Below, piece by piece: positions 30,715 through 41,345 of a stretch of DNA of 64,000 nucleotides (positions within the stretch are counted from its first letter, which is position 1; each line of letters starts with the position of its first letter). Source of the stretch: Diploptera punctata. Its lineage: Eukaryota; Arthropoda; Insecta; Blattodea; Blaberidae. The notes beneath the pieces were generated by a model that was not told the DNA's origin, did not search any database, and saw only the letters and a program-made list of their open reading frames with translations. The stretch covers positions 1,072,001-1,136,000 of the forward strand of contig JASPKZ010010239.1 of assembly GCA_030220185.1 (NCBI GenBank), given 5' to 3'. The position numbers were made by a program, and so were the translations under genes.

Positions 30715-31470
30715 AATGTTGATGTATTATTAAGCGATATCAGAAAGATATTAAGGGTCAACATGCACAGTCTATTGAGTAATAAATTGGGACTGGAAGA
30801 AAATATCAATATAATTAAATACACGGTCACACGTATCAATACATTGTATAATGGAAATGGATAATTCATGACAAATGGAAATTGTATAGAAGAGGCTGAA
30901 TTAAAATACCTAGGAATAACAATTACAAACAGGAATGAGATGCACAAAGATATTACTTACCGGCTCAATTATTCTGGAAATTATTATGCTTTATAGGGAC
31001 TCTTATCATCCCAACTACTCTCTAATCTCTAAAAAAAACATTAAACTGAAGATAAATAAAACTTTCTTTCTCCCAGTTATATTATAAGCATGGGCTCTTC
31101 CTTTAAGGGAGGAAGAAATATTATGTGTATTTGATAATAAAATAGAAACAAGAGAGATGGACAGACTGCCGAATCGAGAAACTCACTTAAGAGCGAGCTA
31201 CGTTAGCTTTATGGGAAACTAGACATACCAAGTGAAGTTTAGTCTCATACATTGCTATGGGCAGGACATGTAGCATCAATGGGAATAAAAGAGGGGCATG
31301 GAGATTTCTTGTAGGGAAACCAGAGAGATTGTTCCCAGTATTTAGACCATGAAAGAGGTGGGACAATAACGTTAACCATGATTTGAGGGAAATAGATTAT
31401 ACAGGGCTGACTGGAAAACATTACCTCAGGTTAAGTATGTATAGAGAGTTTCTGTCCGCTTCTGTTGTAG
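30715..31470 (+). mobile_element. LINE-A, decayed, plus orientation
   Basis: Runs with the coding strand. 'TTGTATAATGGAAATGGATA' (LINE-A 'LYNGNG'), 'AAATACCTAGGAATAACAAT' ('KYLGIT'), 'GGGCAGGACATGTAGCATC' ('WAGHVAS') and 'AACGTTAACCATGATTTGAG' ('NVNHDLR') appear in LINE-A order. Many stops; clearly older than the 20.3-kb copy. Its last bases probably resume at 32393 after inserts. Confidence 0.75.
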
Positions 31471-31615
31471 TTCAGTTCAAAGAACGCTTATTGAAGAGTC
31501 AAGAACTTAGAATAAATTTATCATTTTCAGTTAATTACTTTGGAACTTAATTTGTTTTTTTTTCGGAGAATTGTTGTGGAACGAAATAGAATAGTTTATA
31601 AATGAGAAAATCGTA

Positions 31616-32392
31616 CGTAGAGTAAAAACTCCTAATTCGCGGGTTAAATGATTGCGACACACTTCCTGTATTCGCGGCAAAAAATTTATTTCCTCGAGAA
31701 TCCAGTCGCTATATTAGAAGGATTAGTTTCCTTTATTAACCATCAACAGTTTTTTTTTTTCTTTTTGAGGCAGGTGCTAAGGCTGCTTTTACAAATAGTG
31801 ATTCAAACCAAATGGACAAATAAATGTCAAAACAAAACAAAACAAACCTTATTGTCACTAATCCTAAAGTTCATTGTTAAAAGCTGTTGTATTTCATGTG
31901 CAGATATGTACTTTGATAAATGTCTCCATTGCCCCATCGGTATATTATTGTTTCAACTTGTGATTCGTTGCAATAATTTTGATCAATACAACACGTGTTT
32001 CTTGTGTTTTGTTCCCAGTTATAAAGTCGAATAAAAGGAAAGAAAAATTAGTACCAAAGAGAAAAAAATAGCGTTGCCGCTTAATGTAAAAATTGGAATT
32101 CTAGAACGTACACGAGTTGGCGATTCGTTTGCACCTATATCACGCTATTTCATTGTTAAAGAATCAACTGTACGATTCATAAGAATCCGACGACAAAATA
32201 AGGAATTCTATCGCTTGACAATATTAATAATTTGTAGAAATTGTTGAAAATCTCTTAATAAACTGATTTTATTTTGGAACTTTGGAACGTATCCCCTGTG
32301 TATCCATGCAAATAACCATTCCATATTCGCGGTTTCTCTATTCGAGGCATATTTGCGGAACATCCCCTGCGAATAAGGCACTTTTACTATAC
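31616..32392 (+). mobile_element. Tigger/pogo-type transposon, internally deleted
   Basis: Inverted ends: AGTAAAAACTCCTAATTCGC near 31621, and on the other strand AGTAAAAGTGCCTTATTCGC ending near 32388, with TA outside each end (31614-31615 and 32393-32394). One frame from 32045 reads 'KRKKIALPLNVKIGILERTR', 'VGDSFAPISRYFIVKESTVR', 'FIRIRRQNKE', the CENP-B/psq-like helix-turn-helix that opens Tigger transposases. It stops about 32213 with no DDE catalytic domain. The inferred ~777-bp element is a deletion derivative. Confidence 0.8.
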
Positions 32393-32425
32393 TACGGGAT
32401 CGATAGTGCCAGTGAGTAGTTAATA
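32393..32425 (+). mobile_element. LINE-A 3' terminus
   Basis: TACGGGATCGATAGTGCC then AGTGAGTAGTTAA is the last ~30 bp of LINE-A in plus orientation, just right of the Tigger end. It fits as the displaced end of the copy at 30715-31470. Confidence 0.6.
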
Positions 32426-32459
32426 AATAATAATAATAATATGTATTATTATATTATTA

Positions 32460-32512
<53 letters not shown>
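32426..32512. repeat. (TTA)n microsatellite
   Basis: About 85 bp of TAA/TTA repeats with breaks, following the LINE-A tail. Confidence 0.95.
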
Positions 32513-32515
<3 letters not shown>

Positions 32516-32694
32516 TGAGAAAGTTCAAATTAAAGGACAGTTTGTCATTAATTGTTAGTTTGAAAAGCATAATTACTATGATATGCTGAGGCGTACGTAT
32601 GGGATTATTAACTTATTAATTTTAAGACAATTTTACTCCAGAGACATCTACTAGAATGTATATCCCAATGTTGAACTATAGATTTTTCTTTGTT

Positions 32695-33045
32695 AGGAGT
32701 ACCAGACCAAGTTAATTTAGTTACTTTATTTGCCCATAGACGACATGAATTGTATGCGGTCAACATACCGACCCTACGAGACATTTAGCAGGCAACTAAG
32801 ATATTATTAGGATGTTAAGTTCGGTAAATTTTGCTTAGAGGCCTTTTATTCAAGCTTAAGGATCTTTACCAAGTCTGAAAATCTTCAGACTCGAGATCCA
32901 CGGCTTACGTCCCTCCAGGAGGACTTGCTTCTTGAATTTTTCTAGCCCAAAAAAAATCCATCGACCGCGGCTGTGTTTGAATCCGCGCCCCCGAGACCAT
33001 AGTCAAGGATCGTAACCTCTAGTCCATCGCGCCCGACCTAGAGAT
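32695..33045 (-). mobile_element. SINE-5 copy
   Basis: Minus strand head near 33040 with a B-box-like GGATTCAAACACAGC region, then 'CGATGGATTTTTTTTGGGC', 'GAAGCAAGTCCTCCTGG', 'AGTCTGAAGATTTTCAGAC' and 'CCTAATAATATCTTAGTTGC'. Same order as at 25.1-25.5 kb. Confidence 0.7.
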
Positions 33046-33720
33046 ATCGGCAGTATTGTGTTATGTATTTTTTAGTTAAAATCAGAGTTGAAACAATAAT
33101 GGAAGATCGCGTTATTTATCTGTATTGGTTTCTCTTCTCTTCCTACTTGTAAACTTATACAGTACGGCAGGAAACTCATAAAATGGTTCCGAAATCTCGG
33201 TCTGCAGATGTGGTCCGCAATATTATGATTGCAAGAAAACGCACCAGTTTATGTGACATTCATATACATTTCCCTAGACCATCCATCTGATTTAGGATAT
33301 CATATACTCTATATAAGGATTTGTCCTCGGATTAAGATGAATTATGTGTATATTTAAATTCTTGTAAAATTGATTAGAAAAAATATACAGGCCAACTTAA
33401 AACGAAATGCTTATATAAACAAAATGAAATTGAAGTATTATGGCGTCTATCTTTAAATTAATGTGAAATGAAGAATTTATATTGGTCTAATTGATAAAAA
33501 ATGCTTGGCATGATAGCTCCTAAGAGAGTTAAGTTTACCGATACAGCTGACTGTAGCCAACTATGCAGGGAATCATGTACGAAGTTTCCTTATTTGTTTA
33601 TTGCCAAGTTGCTAGAACATATAACGCTCTTGCAAAATAAGACTATACGTCAGAGGAATAATAAATTTAAGAACTATGGTTAAAGTTAAATACATTTTTC
33701 TTGTTTTGTCAAATACTACT
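33046..33720. other. Unassigned AT-rich sequence
   Basis: A 60-codon plus frame at 33501-33683 has no recognisable motif. Nothing else identified. Confidence 0.35.
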
Positions 33721-33721
33721 C

Positions 33722-34045
33722 CGTCACGCTCCTTAGCCAATCAGTTTAAGGTATGCATTACTGGAGAGCTACGGGACTTGCGTTTGTTGGAGAAAGAAAT
33801 TGTCAACGGGATTTCGGCCAGTATGGAACCGATGCCCACCCAAGATCTTCAGAAACTTAGGTAGCTATAATAAGCAGCGGCAACAGATTGAGAGAACCAG
33901 CTATAACAACTGTGAGACCCGACCTGACCACACGCAACCCCTATACTAGCTAGATGATCGCCCACCTTTATGATTAAAATATGTCAATGTGAGGCCAGCT
34001 TACCGACTGGTAAGCTAAGGGCCTTCTAGCTATGTCATGCCATGC
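33722..34045 (+). mobile_element. SINE-1, nearly full length but diverged
   Basis: Head remnant 'CTTAGCCAATCAGTTTAAGG', then 'GAGCTACGGGACTTGCG', 'TTTCGGCCAGTATGGAACCG', 'GGTAGCTATAATAAGCAGCG', 'GTGAGGCCAGCTTACCGACT' and 'GGCCTTCTAGC'. All match the 13.94-kb copy in order. The frame at 33676-33864 is a translation of this SINE. Confidence 0.75.
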
Positions 34046-35020
34046 TTTTTTACACCCTTCTCTATAAATACTGGAAACTTCTTGAATCACTCTGTATTAA
34101 TTTAAGAAAATGGCATGACTTTATTGTTTTATGTACACTGTTTCAGACATCACCATGCAGTTTACACATTAATGAACTCCCAAATTACTCAATTCTTTAC
34201 TGACAAAATGATTTCAGTACGGTTATTCTTCACAATTTTAAGAAAGATGCTAGTATGTCCAGTCTTCAGTTATTAAATCACATTCATCTTACAATAAAAC
34301 ACACACAGAGACTGAGAGAGGGAGAGAGAGGGATAATGTTCACACTTTTGGCAATTTGAAGTGTGATTACAAGAGGAAGACACTCAGTATCACGTAGGCA
34401 GGTGGGCAACATTCACAAAGCAATCTGGAGAAAATCAATAAGATTTTGACGCTTTGTTGTGGCAACGAGCAGAATATCAAGCTAGAGGTTTCATCCCTTA
34501 TTTAGAAACTGCTTCGCTGAATTTCCGGGCACGTTTCATCACTATTTACTGCGACCCTGGCGTCATAACCCTTGATGGCTCCGGAATCTGAATGCATTCC
34601 CAGATTCTCCGTTTGACTCGATAGCATTACCTCAGATGCACAACCACCCAACTCCTATACATCATAATATCGTAACTTGTATTTCAAAATGCCACTTCCA
34701 ATATCTTCATACTTCTATGGAAGAATACGAAAGCAAGTATTAGGTAAAGGTTTAATGAAGGGATGGGTTTAGAGATTGACGATCAAAAATGTATCCTAAA
34801 TATTTTATTCATTCATTGCCCAGATTGCCTTTAGATTATCTCAGTTTCAATTATTGTAAGAATATATCAATTTACTGAGAGTAGGATCGATTAAAAAGAG
34901 TTGCATTAGTTAACTTTTTTTCTATTGATTAAAGGTTTGGGAAACACTTTTATTTTCCAAGGAATATTATGGAGTAAAGCGTTCAACAGTTTTCGGATTT
35001 TGTCCCACTTTTTATAGTAA
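34046..35020. other. Unassigned sequence
   Basis: AT-rich, with a short GAGA/ACAC tract at 34298-34335. No coding segment or family match recognised. Confidence 0.35.
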
Positions 35021-35021
35021 G

Positions 35022-35200
35022 CCTTCATCTTCTTCTTTCTCTACGCAAGAAAGCTGGGAGCTTGTTGCGTGTTCATTCACTACAGGTCCGGGGTATGGTG
35101 ACGTCCTTCCATCGTAGTTGTGGTCTTCCTAAAGGTCTTTCGTGCTGAGGTATCCAGTCACGTACTTTCTTCACTAGTGTACTGTTCTTCATTCACCGTC
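35022..35200 (-). mobile_element. LINE-B 3' end
   Basis: 'CTTGTTGCGTGTTCATTCAC', 'ATGGTGACGTCCTTCCATCG' and 'AGTCACGTACTTTCTTCACT' are a close match to 19.95-20.11 kb, including the (TTC)n end at the left. Only the last ~175 bp of the element survive. Confidence 0.75.
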
Positions 35201-35211
35201 AGTATCTCTAT

Positions 35212-35350
35212 ACCTTGACGTGGTGGTGGGGCTTGTGAGTCCTATTGACTCCATGAGCTATACAGGCGGTAGTGTAACTACCAACAGAGCCTCCCATGCC
35301 TGGCAGGTCATGGAAGAAGGTCCAGACTAATAGAGGTACCCATCGAAGAA
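35212..35350 (+). mobile_element. 5' leader of a LINE-A-like element
   Basis: CCTTGACGTGGTGGTGGGGC then TTGTGAGTCC and 'ACAGGCGGTAGTGTAACTAC' resemble the LINE-A start at 23590 (CCTTGTCGTGGTGGAGTGGC, 'GCCGGCGGTAGCATTGC') in plus orientation. The endonuclease region is absent, so it is a 3'-deleted copy or an isolated leader. Confidence 0.6.
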
Positions 35351-35524
35351 GAAGGGCTAGTAACTCACTTCCAAGATGTAAAATTTTCAATTACTCACAT
35401 AAATATTTACGAGGTATAGTAAGCCATTTATTATATTAAATATAACCCATTCACCAAAAGTTAGATTTAAAAATTGTGGGCACGTTTCAACAGCAATGCT
35501 ATATTCTCAGCACGATATTAAACG

Positions 35525-36586
35525 CAGTGGCGTGCGGTGGTCACAGCAATAAACCTCATCTGTACGACGAAAATGTATTCGTATCTTATGGTTTATAACA
35601 ATTTATTTTCCATTTTTGTTTTTCAGTTTATAAATGGTAAGAGCATTTATTATTGTAAATGCGTTTCGGGAACCTATCATATTACTAGAGTATATGAAAA
35701 CGTACTTTATAATTCAATAATACATGCAGTGATACTCACGTAAAATGGGTCTGTAGTGTATATTGTTCAATCAATTCGATTTGCAGTAATTAGACAAATC
35801 ATATTTATCAGTAACACTAACTAAAACTCGTGAAAGCAAATTAACAGCGCATTTGAAAAAAGTCAGTGTCGATATTAAATTATTTCAACTGTTGATTTCC
35901 ACAAATAATATATACATGTTCGCAATCACTCAATTGTTGAGTTATTCAATTAGATAATATAAGGCGTCTCAAATTAATATGTTGCTATATCAGACAACGT
36001 ATACCACATAATTTGATTTTTATATCGTTCCTCTGTATTTTGTAAATTGCATAAATAAAATATTATGAATATAAAAGTATTAATTCGAAGAATTATATAA
36101 TTGCTATTCTGGTACTTTTCAAAATCAACCAATCGCATCAGAAAAGGAATGCTTCATGAATCGATAGATCGAAACTCCACTCGACCTTATGGTTATCGAT
36201 CAACATGTACATTTCGCTTTCGAGTTGTGAAGTCAGGCCCAGCTAGCTGGAATTCAATGACTTCATCAAAAGCTTCGTCTAGTGCAGCGATGACCCCCAC
36301 CAATGTGAGTTATCGATGTTTTATCAGCCATGCATCGAAATACGCATGCGTGAATTCATCTGTATTTTAGGAGCTGGCGTTAGAAGGAATAATTTGAACA
36401 CAGGAAGCACCGTCAAGTGGAATGCGATAGATGTCTTTGGCACGGCGGGAAATTTGAAATTTAATGTTTACCCGAAATTGATTCGAATGGAATTTGGTAA
36501 ATCTATTAGTCTATTTTAATCTAAAATTACGAATATAGTAATTAAACCAGCAGTGCTGGGATAGCTGGGTTGAATGCACGCCACTG
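35525..36586. mobile_element. hAT-like DNA transposon (non-autonomous, 1,062 bp)
   Basis: The left end is CAGTGGCGTGCGGTGG and the right end, read inverted, is CAGTGGCGTGCATTC. 8-bp flanks are ATTAAACG (35517-35524) and ATAAAACG (36587-36594), one mismatch. The 8-bp duplication and CAGTGGCG-type ends are typical of the hAT superfamily. No transposase motif is visible. Weak frames at 35537-35743, 36101-36370 and 36316-36519 have no family resemblance. Inferred deletion derivative needing a transposase in trans. Confidence 0.82.
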
Positions 36587-36811
36587 ATAAAACGAATGTT
36601 TAGTGAAAGAATTACATTTAATATAATAAATCAGAGTAAACTTCTCCACCGAGAAAATCCTATATACAGGAAGAATCCTAACTCTACCGACAAACTTTCA
36701 CGAGTTGTTCAGAGATGTTATACAATGAACTCGTGTGGTCTCCGGTGTTTCACTAACGAGTAATTTTATTGTTTTCGTTTTGAACTGAACCACCATCGTA
36801 TGTGTTTATTC

Positions 36812-37262
36812 GGACTATTTAACTCATGACCCAAATGGAAGTCAATGACCAATCACGTTACAATGATTTTTTATTTACAACCAATCACAGTCGTGTTTCG
36901 CCTAAAATTTGCCAACTAAAGTTTATCATAATAAAGAAAGCACCTCATTTTTTTAACATTCTGAATAGGTCATAGCATTATTATGCAGTGACTGACTCAC
37001 TAAGAAATGCGGCTACCAGATTGCATATATAGTACATGAATGTCAACACATACCGCAATGCTGGAGTTAATATAAAAACATTTTTAGCAATTGATTATAC
37101 CACCAAAAAAAGAAACCACTGTTTGCACTTTGTTAAATTATTTTCTCCCATAAAAAAATCATATTTACATTATAGGACATCAGAAATGAATTAATATACA
37201 GTTTGATGTGTTTCAGTTTTTCTCCACTAGAGTGCATTCTGACAATATTGCGTTCCTTTGGT
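36812..37262 (+). repeat. Family M, copy M2, left part
   Basis: GGACTATTTAACTCATG start, 'GTCAATGACCAATCACG' and 'AACCAATCACAGTCGTG' CCAAT motifs, 'CACTGACTCACTAAG'-like segment, to 'CAATATTGCGTTCCTTTGGT'. It is interrupted here by the mini-LINE and continues at 38029. Confidence 0.8.
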
Positions 37263-38028
37263 CTATCTATCTATCTTCGGGTTTTTACAGCTGCTGCCGT
37301 CTTCCCGTGCCAAACCTCCAAAGCCTACGGTCTTGGGCATCTTCGATGCTTAGCCCTCTAGCTTGCATTACTGTCTTCATGTTTTCCTTCCATGTTAACC
37401 TTGGTCTCCCTCTTTTCTTCTTTCTGTTCGGATGTCATTCATATAGTTGCTTCGGCCATCGCTCATCTTCCATTCTTAAGACATGTCCTAACCACTTTAA
37501 TTCCTTCTCCTCAATTCTTCTGCAATATCTATATTGTTCTGAAATAATTCTCCTGCTACTTCATTAATTTTGTTTCTAATTCCTCGTACATTCCACGTGC
37601 CTATATTCAATGTCCGTTTTCGTTGCTTTTGTCTTTCGTACTTTTTTCTGTCCGGCTTTGATTGATTTGGTCTTTTAGCATTTTGTTTTTTTTCTAATGT
37701 GTGGGGAGCTGGCCCACAACATAAACCCCCAACCTGGAGGACCAGGAAAATTTCTGTCTGGGTTTTCCTTCCATAGCCTTTGAAGATCCCTCTTCACCGC
37801 AAGGCAGCGTTTCTCTATTTCCCTTAGAGATAGGGTTGCCTCTTCCGCCAGATCCGCCGTGATGAAGGACTCCTTCTGCGCCGACTCTGCCTTTGAGGTC
37901 TTCACCGTAACCCTGGCTACGGACCCTTACAGAGTACTATCTGTCGGAGCCAACTGAACCCTGGTTTTTTAACGAGGTTGTTACTCCTCCCCCTCCTCCT
38001 TTGTCATCCGGGCTTGGGACCGGCCATG
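37263..38028 (-). mobile_element. Mini-LINE 1: internally deleted LINE, 13-bp target duplication
   Basis: GCGTTCCTTTGGT at 37250-37262 and 38029-38041 brackets a 766-bp insert. Minus orientation: 5' end CATGGCCGGTCCCAAGCCCG, a leader with an open stretch 'SAQKESFITADLAEEATLSL' to about 37675, then 'TLNIGTWNVRGIRNKINEVA' (start of an AP endonuclease). The text then passes directly to 'KELKWLGHVLRMEDERWPKQ', 'KKKRGRPRLTWKENM', 'RRLWRFGTGRRQQL' and a (GATA)n tail. The rest of the endonuclease and the whole RT are missing although both element ends and a clean target duplication are present. It therefore transposed as a short RNA, using enzymes in trans (inference). Confidence 0.85.
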
Positions 38029-38288
38029 GCGTTCCTTTGGTAATAAATAATATGATCTGGTTGCAGTGACGAACAAAAGAAGCAAATGAAGCGTTCCAAT
38101 CGTTTCTCATTTGTTTTCAAACATCGCCGTTTATATTAAATATATAAATATTTTAAAATAACGATATTTAAATAATGATTTGTGAGTAAACAGCTTAATT
38201 ATATTCGTTAAATAGTCCTAACAAATGCCACTCTTGATTTTCAAATTCTCTACATAAATTCACTCGTGGCATTACTTATGAATATGTG
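38029..38288 (+). repeat. Family M, copy M2, right part
   Basis: 'ATGATCTGGTTGCAGTGACG', 'TCAAACATCGCCGTTTATAT', 'CGTTAAATAGTCCTAACAAA' and the end module 'GCCACTCTTGATTTTCAAAT ... CACTCGTGGCATTACTTAT' continue M2 after the mini-LINE. Confidence 0.8.
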
Positions 38289-38640
38289 CCCGCTCGTTTT
38301 AATATGATGGGACGCAAGCACATTGTGCAATGAATGTTAAGGAATACCTTGAAGAAACAGGCAAAGATGGATTGTGACCAGCACCATCACCAGAACTTAC
38401 ACCCATGCATACTGGAATCTCGTGAAAAGTCTGATGTAGGTGACTATTGTTGAACTGTGCATGCACCTACTTGCTAAGATTATAGCAGCCGCTAATTATA
38501 TACGCCAATATTGTTTTATGTTACACTGCATGCAACAGTTCATAAAGGATGGCTGTGAGGTTGTAATGATCATGGTGAAGGAAATTTAAACAATTACTTT
38601 AAACAGTGTAATAGTGTAATATTGCAAATAATTTTCTTAT
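38289..38640. other. Spacer between inverted family M copies
   Basis: About 350 bp with no match elsewhere in the window. It separates the terminal modules of M2 (plus) and M3 (minus). Confidence 0.35.
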
Positions 38641-39156
38641 GTAATGCCACGAGTGATTTCCAATTTACTTAGAGAATTTGGAAATCAAGAGTGGCATTTG
38701 TTAGGACTATTTAAGGAATAAAATTAAGTTGTATGCTCACAAATCAAACTATAGTTATTTTAAAACAAAGAGGAACAAGAGATGTTGGCCGACCACGTAG
38801 AAGATGGACTCCACTTTTAACTTCGCCGGAACAGGCTGCATAGCCTAAATCTTGTAGTAGAAGAAGAAGAAGAAGAAGATTAATTGTTACAAATGTTTTA
38901 TATTATCTCTCGTATGCGCTACGTGTTGACATTCATGCACTATATATACAATCTGGTAGCCGTATTTCTTAGAGTCAGTCACTGCAAAATAATGCTATGA
39001 CCTATTCAGAATGTTAAAAAGAAGGTGCTTTCTTTATTATGATAATCTTTAGTTGGTAAAATTTAGGCGCAACACGACTGTGATTGGTTGTAAATAAAAA
39101 ATTATTGAATTGTGATTAGTCATTGACTCCCACTTGGGGCATGAGTTAAATAGTCC
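38641..39156 (-). repeat. Family M, copy M3
   Basis: Minus orientation: begins at 39156 'GGACTATTTAACTCATGCCC' and ends at 38641 'CGTGGCATTAC'. The middle is replaced by a LINE 3' tail at 38767-38881. Both CCAAT motifs are present in reverse ('TGATTGG', 'GATTAGTCA'). Confidence 0.75.
38767..38881 (+). mobile_element. LINE 3' tail inside family M
   Basis: 'RGTRDVGRPRRRWTPLLTS' followed by 'EQAA' stop and an (AGA)n tail, that is, the last ~35 codons and tail of a LINE. It sits at the point where M3 lacks about 190 bp of family M sequence. Confidence 0.65.
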
Positions 39157-39459
39157 AAATAAACAGATACAAAGGTTGCTGAGTTATACATAATGAAAAT
39201 AACGAAATTACACTATAAATATGCCAACGGAAGTCATGGGTACCTTACATCAAAAACACTCAGAAAACAGCCCTGAACAACTCGTGAAAGTTTTTCGGTT
39301 GTGATTTCACCCTGAATATACTTATACGTATTATTATGTAGTATAAACAACAAAATGGGTAACTGACGATGTCAAAAAATGCCTTGAAAAAGATCTCGCA
39401 CAAGGAGATGAAACGGCCCGTTGACTTGAATAAATTGAATATTTGACTGAGATAACGAA

Positions 39460-39478
39460 TTTATTATTATTATTATTA

Positions 39479-39545
<67 letters not shown>
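39460..39545. repeat. (TTA)n microsatellite
   Basis: About 85 bp of ATT repeats with one slip. Confidence 0.95.
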
Positions 39546-39546
<1 letters not shown>

Positions 39547-39659
39547 GCCATTTTACTTGCTTGAACGTATGTAAAATATTAACACAAAATCGTATATTTA
39601 ATTGAAGAAAACTTTTATTTGTCACATTTATCTCAATACGTAGATACTATAATTATGCT

Positions 39660-40035
39660 ATCGTACCGGTGGACGAGTGGCTAACGCGCGTAGCTGCTCT
39701 GATAGAATCCCAGGTTCAAATGCTGGCGGTTCTGGAGAGGTATTGTTAGTGGGCCACAACGCGATTTCTCGGGGTTCTTCTGTTCTCCGAATTTTATCCC
39801 ACCACCACCCTCCACTCTGCTTTCATTTCTCATTCATTAATTTCATATCATTATTCACTTCTTCTCTTGATTAGGTAAACATAGTTTTGAGCATGTGTGG
39901 TTGTGGGTCGCAGACTAATGTGCTTCTTTTTGACTCCGAGTAATAACCTATGAAGAGCTGAATACAGGCCTACGGGAGGGTTTTAGTCCCCCCCTCATAG
40001 CTAAAGGCCCAAAAGATAACGGTATTAGTCATGAT
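39660..40035 (+). mobile_element. SINE-4 (tRNA-headed)
   Basis: Head: GTGGACGAGTGGCTAACGCG (A-box-like) and B-box-like AGGTTCAAATGCTGG. Body: 'GGGCCACAACGCGATTTCTC', 'CCCACCACCACCCTCCACTC', 'GTGGTTGTGGGTCGCAGAC', 'CAGGCCTACGGGAGGGTTTT' and a 'AGCTAAAGGCCCAAAAG' end. One copy in the window; length and layout match the other SINEs. Confidence 0.6.
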
Positions 40036-40289
40036 AGCAGTACTTCATATGGCGGCCCAAGAGGAAGACCCATAACAAACTACATAAGATCATTCATTCC
40101 ATAATGCTTGTTAAAGCGCAATGTATCGTTCAGGTCGGAGTGTTAGGCCAGTTTGCCCTCCCAGTTTAAATATGAATACATTATTACATTGCTGATTGGA
40201 GAAATTTCACCTGAACTAAATCTTCATCTACAAATGTTAAAATGATTGTGAACAGATTTTTATTTCGTTTGTATTCTTATTAACTTCTA

Positions 40290-40655
40290 GATATTGAAAA
40301 GTGGATATGGAGAAGGATGGACAGATAAAATAAAAAAATAAAGATGTGATAGAGTGGGTGAAGGAAGAAGAATGCTGGAACTCGTAAAGAAGAGGAAAAT
40401 AAATTGGATTGGCCACTGGTTAAGAAGAAACTGCCTGCTGACAGATTCCCTAGAAGGAATGGTCAACGGAAAGAAAGTTAGAGGCAGAAAAATAAATCAG
40501 ATGATAGACAATATTAAACATACAAACAGTATAGACAATATAGACATACAAACCATTTGGTTTGTATGCGGATACAAAAACGAAAGCTGAGTTAAGGAAA
40601 GAGTGGAGAATGCTGAGTTTGTAGTGAAAGACCTGATCTTGGGCAGAACAATACG
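40290..40655 (+). mobile_element. LINE-L carboxy terminus, with SINE-2-like 3' tail
   Basis: Plus frame 40354-40590 reads 'EGRRMLELVKKRKINWIGHW', 'LRRNCLLTDSLEGMVNGKKV', 'RGRKINQMIDNIKH'. After a frame change 'TKTKAELRKEWRMLSL' reaches a TAG stop at about 40619. The 3' end then reads GTGAAAGACCTGATCTTGGG CAGAACAAT. This last segment is the same as the SINE-2a tail. 5'-truncated and frameshifted. LINE-L is distinct from LINE-A. Confidence 0.78.
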
Positions 40656-41084
40656 TGTGTATATATGTATAGAGTCTGTTTCCCAATATTTACATTCGAT
40701 ATTTTGAGAAGGATAGGATTTTGCTGCTAGTGTGATTATTATCCTCTCATATTGAACGAAGGAACGCTTGTTACAAATAAGTAGGCCTATAGAATGTAAT
40801 TCTTTTCCTTGTTCAGAAACATACTGTATGAAGTTCTACGAGAAATTAATTGTATTGGACATTTTCCACGAAATTGCAGAGGCATTGTTCCAACAGGGGA
40901 TGCAATCTCCTAGAATAACAATAATTATCCAACTACTGCAGCTACAATGGTTCAAGATTAATGAGCATGAAGACGAAATTACACATACTCCCTGGAATAC
41001 ACAGTAGCCTGATTTGGAATATTATCGAGGCAGTGTGATATTGTAAACCGGAGTAGGACCCGTTGCCTTCAAAAGTCTATTACG

Positions 41085-41345
41085 CAGGAATTGCGTAAAC
41101 TAAGCGAATTACTCAACAAATTGAAGTTATTATCTGATTTCGTTAAATTTTTGTTAACTTGGAGACACTCAATTTCATATGATAACTTATTTAAAGGTGT
41201 TGGACTGCAAAGAAACCAAACCTGTACTAACTTATAAACTTTTAAATGCTGTTGTATAATTTCATACAAATTTAAATAATTTCTACAGATTAATTTTTCA
41301 ATTATCTTGTCAAAAATATTAAATAAACAATGTATCTTATAAGTT
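41085..41345 (+). repeat. Repeat G without the foldback insert
   Basis: 'GCGTAAACTAAGCGAATTAC', 'CATATGATAACTTATTTAAA', 'GGTGTTGGACTGCAAAG', 'ACAAATTTAAATAATTTCTA' match the outer parts of 6.06-6.67 kb. Confidence 0.6.

Noticed and set aside
31648..32034. 128-codon plus frame
   Set aside because: Lies in the left arm and interior of the Tigger element upstream of its helix-turn-helix frame. Low-complexity F-rich segment, no motif.
40768..41007. 79-codon plus frame ending ...HTPWNTQ
   Set aside because: Looks compositionally protein-like, but no start context, motif or second copy was found; not strong enough to call a gene.
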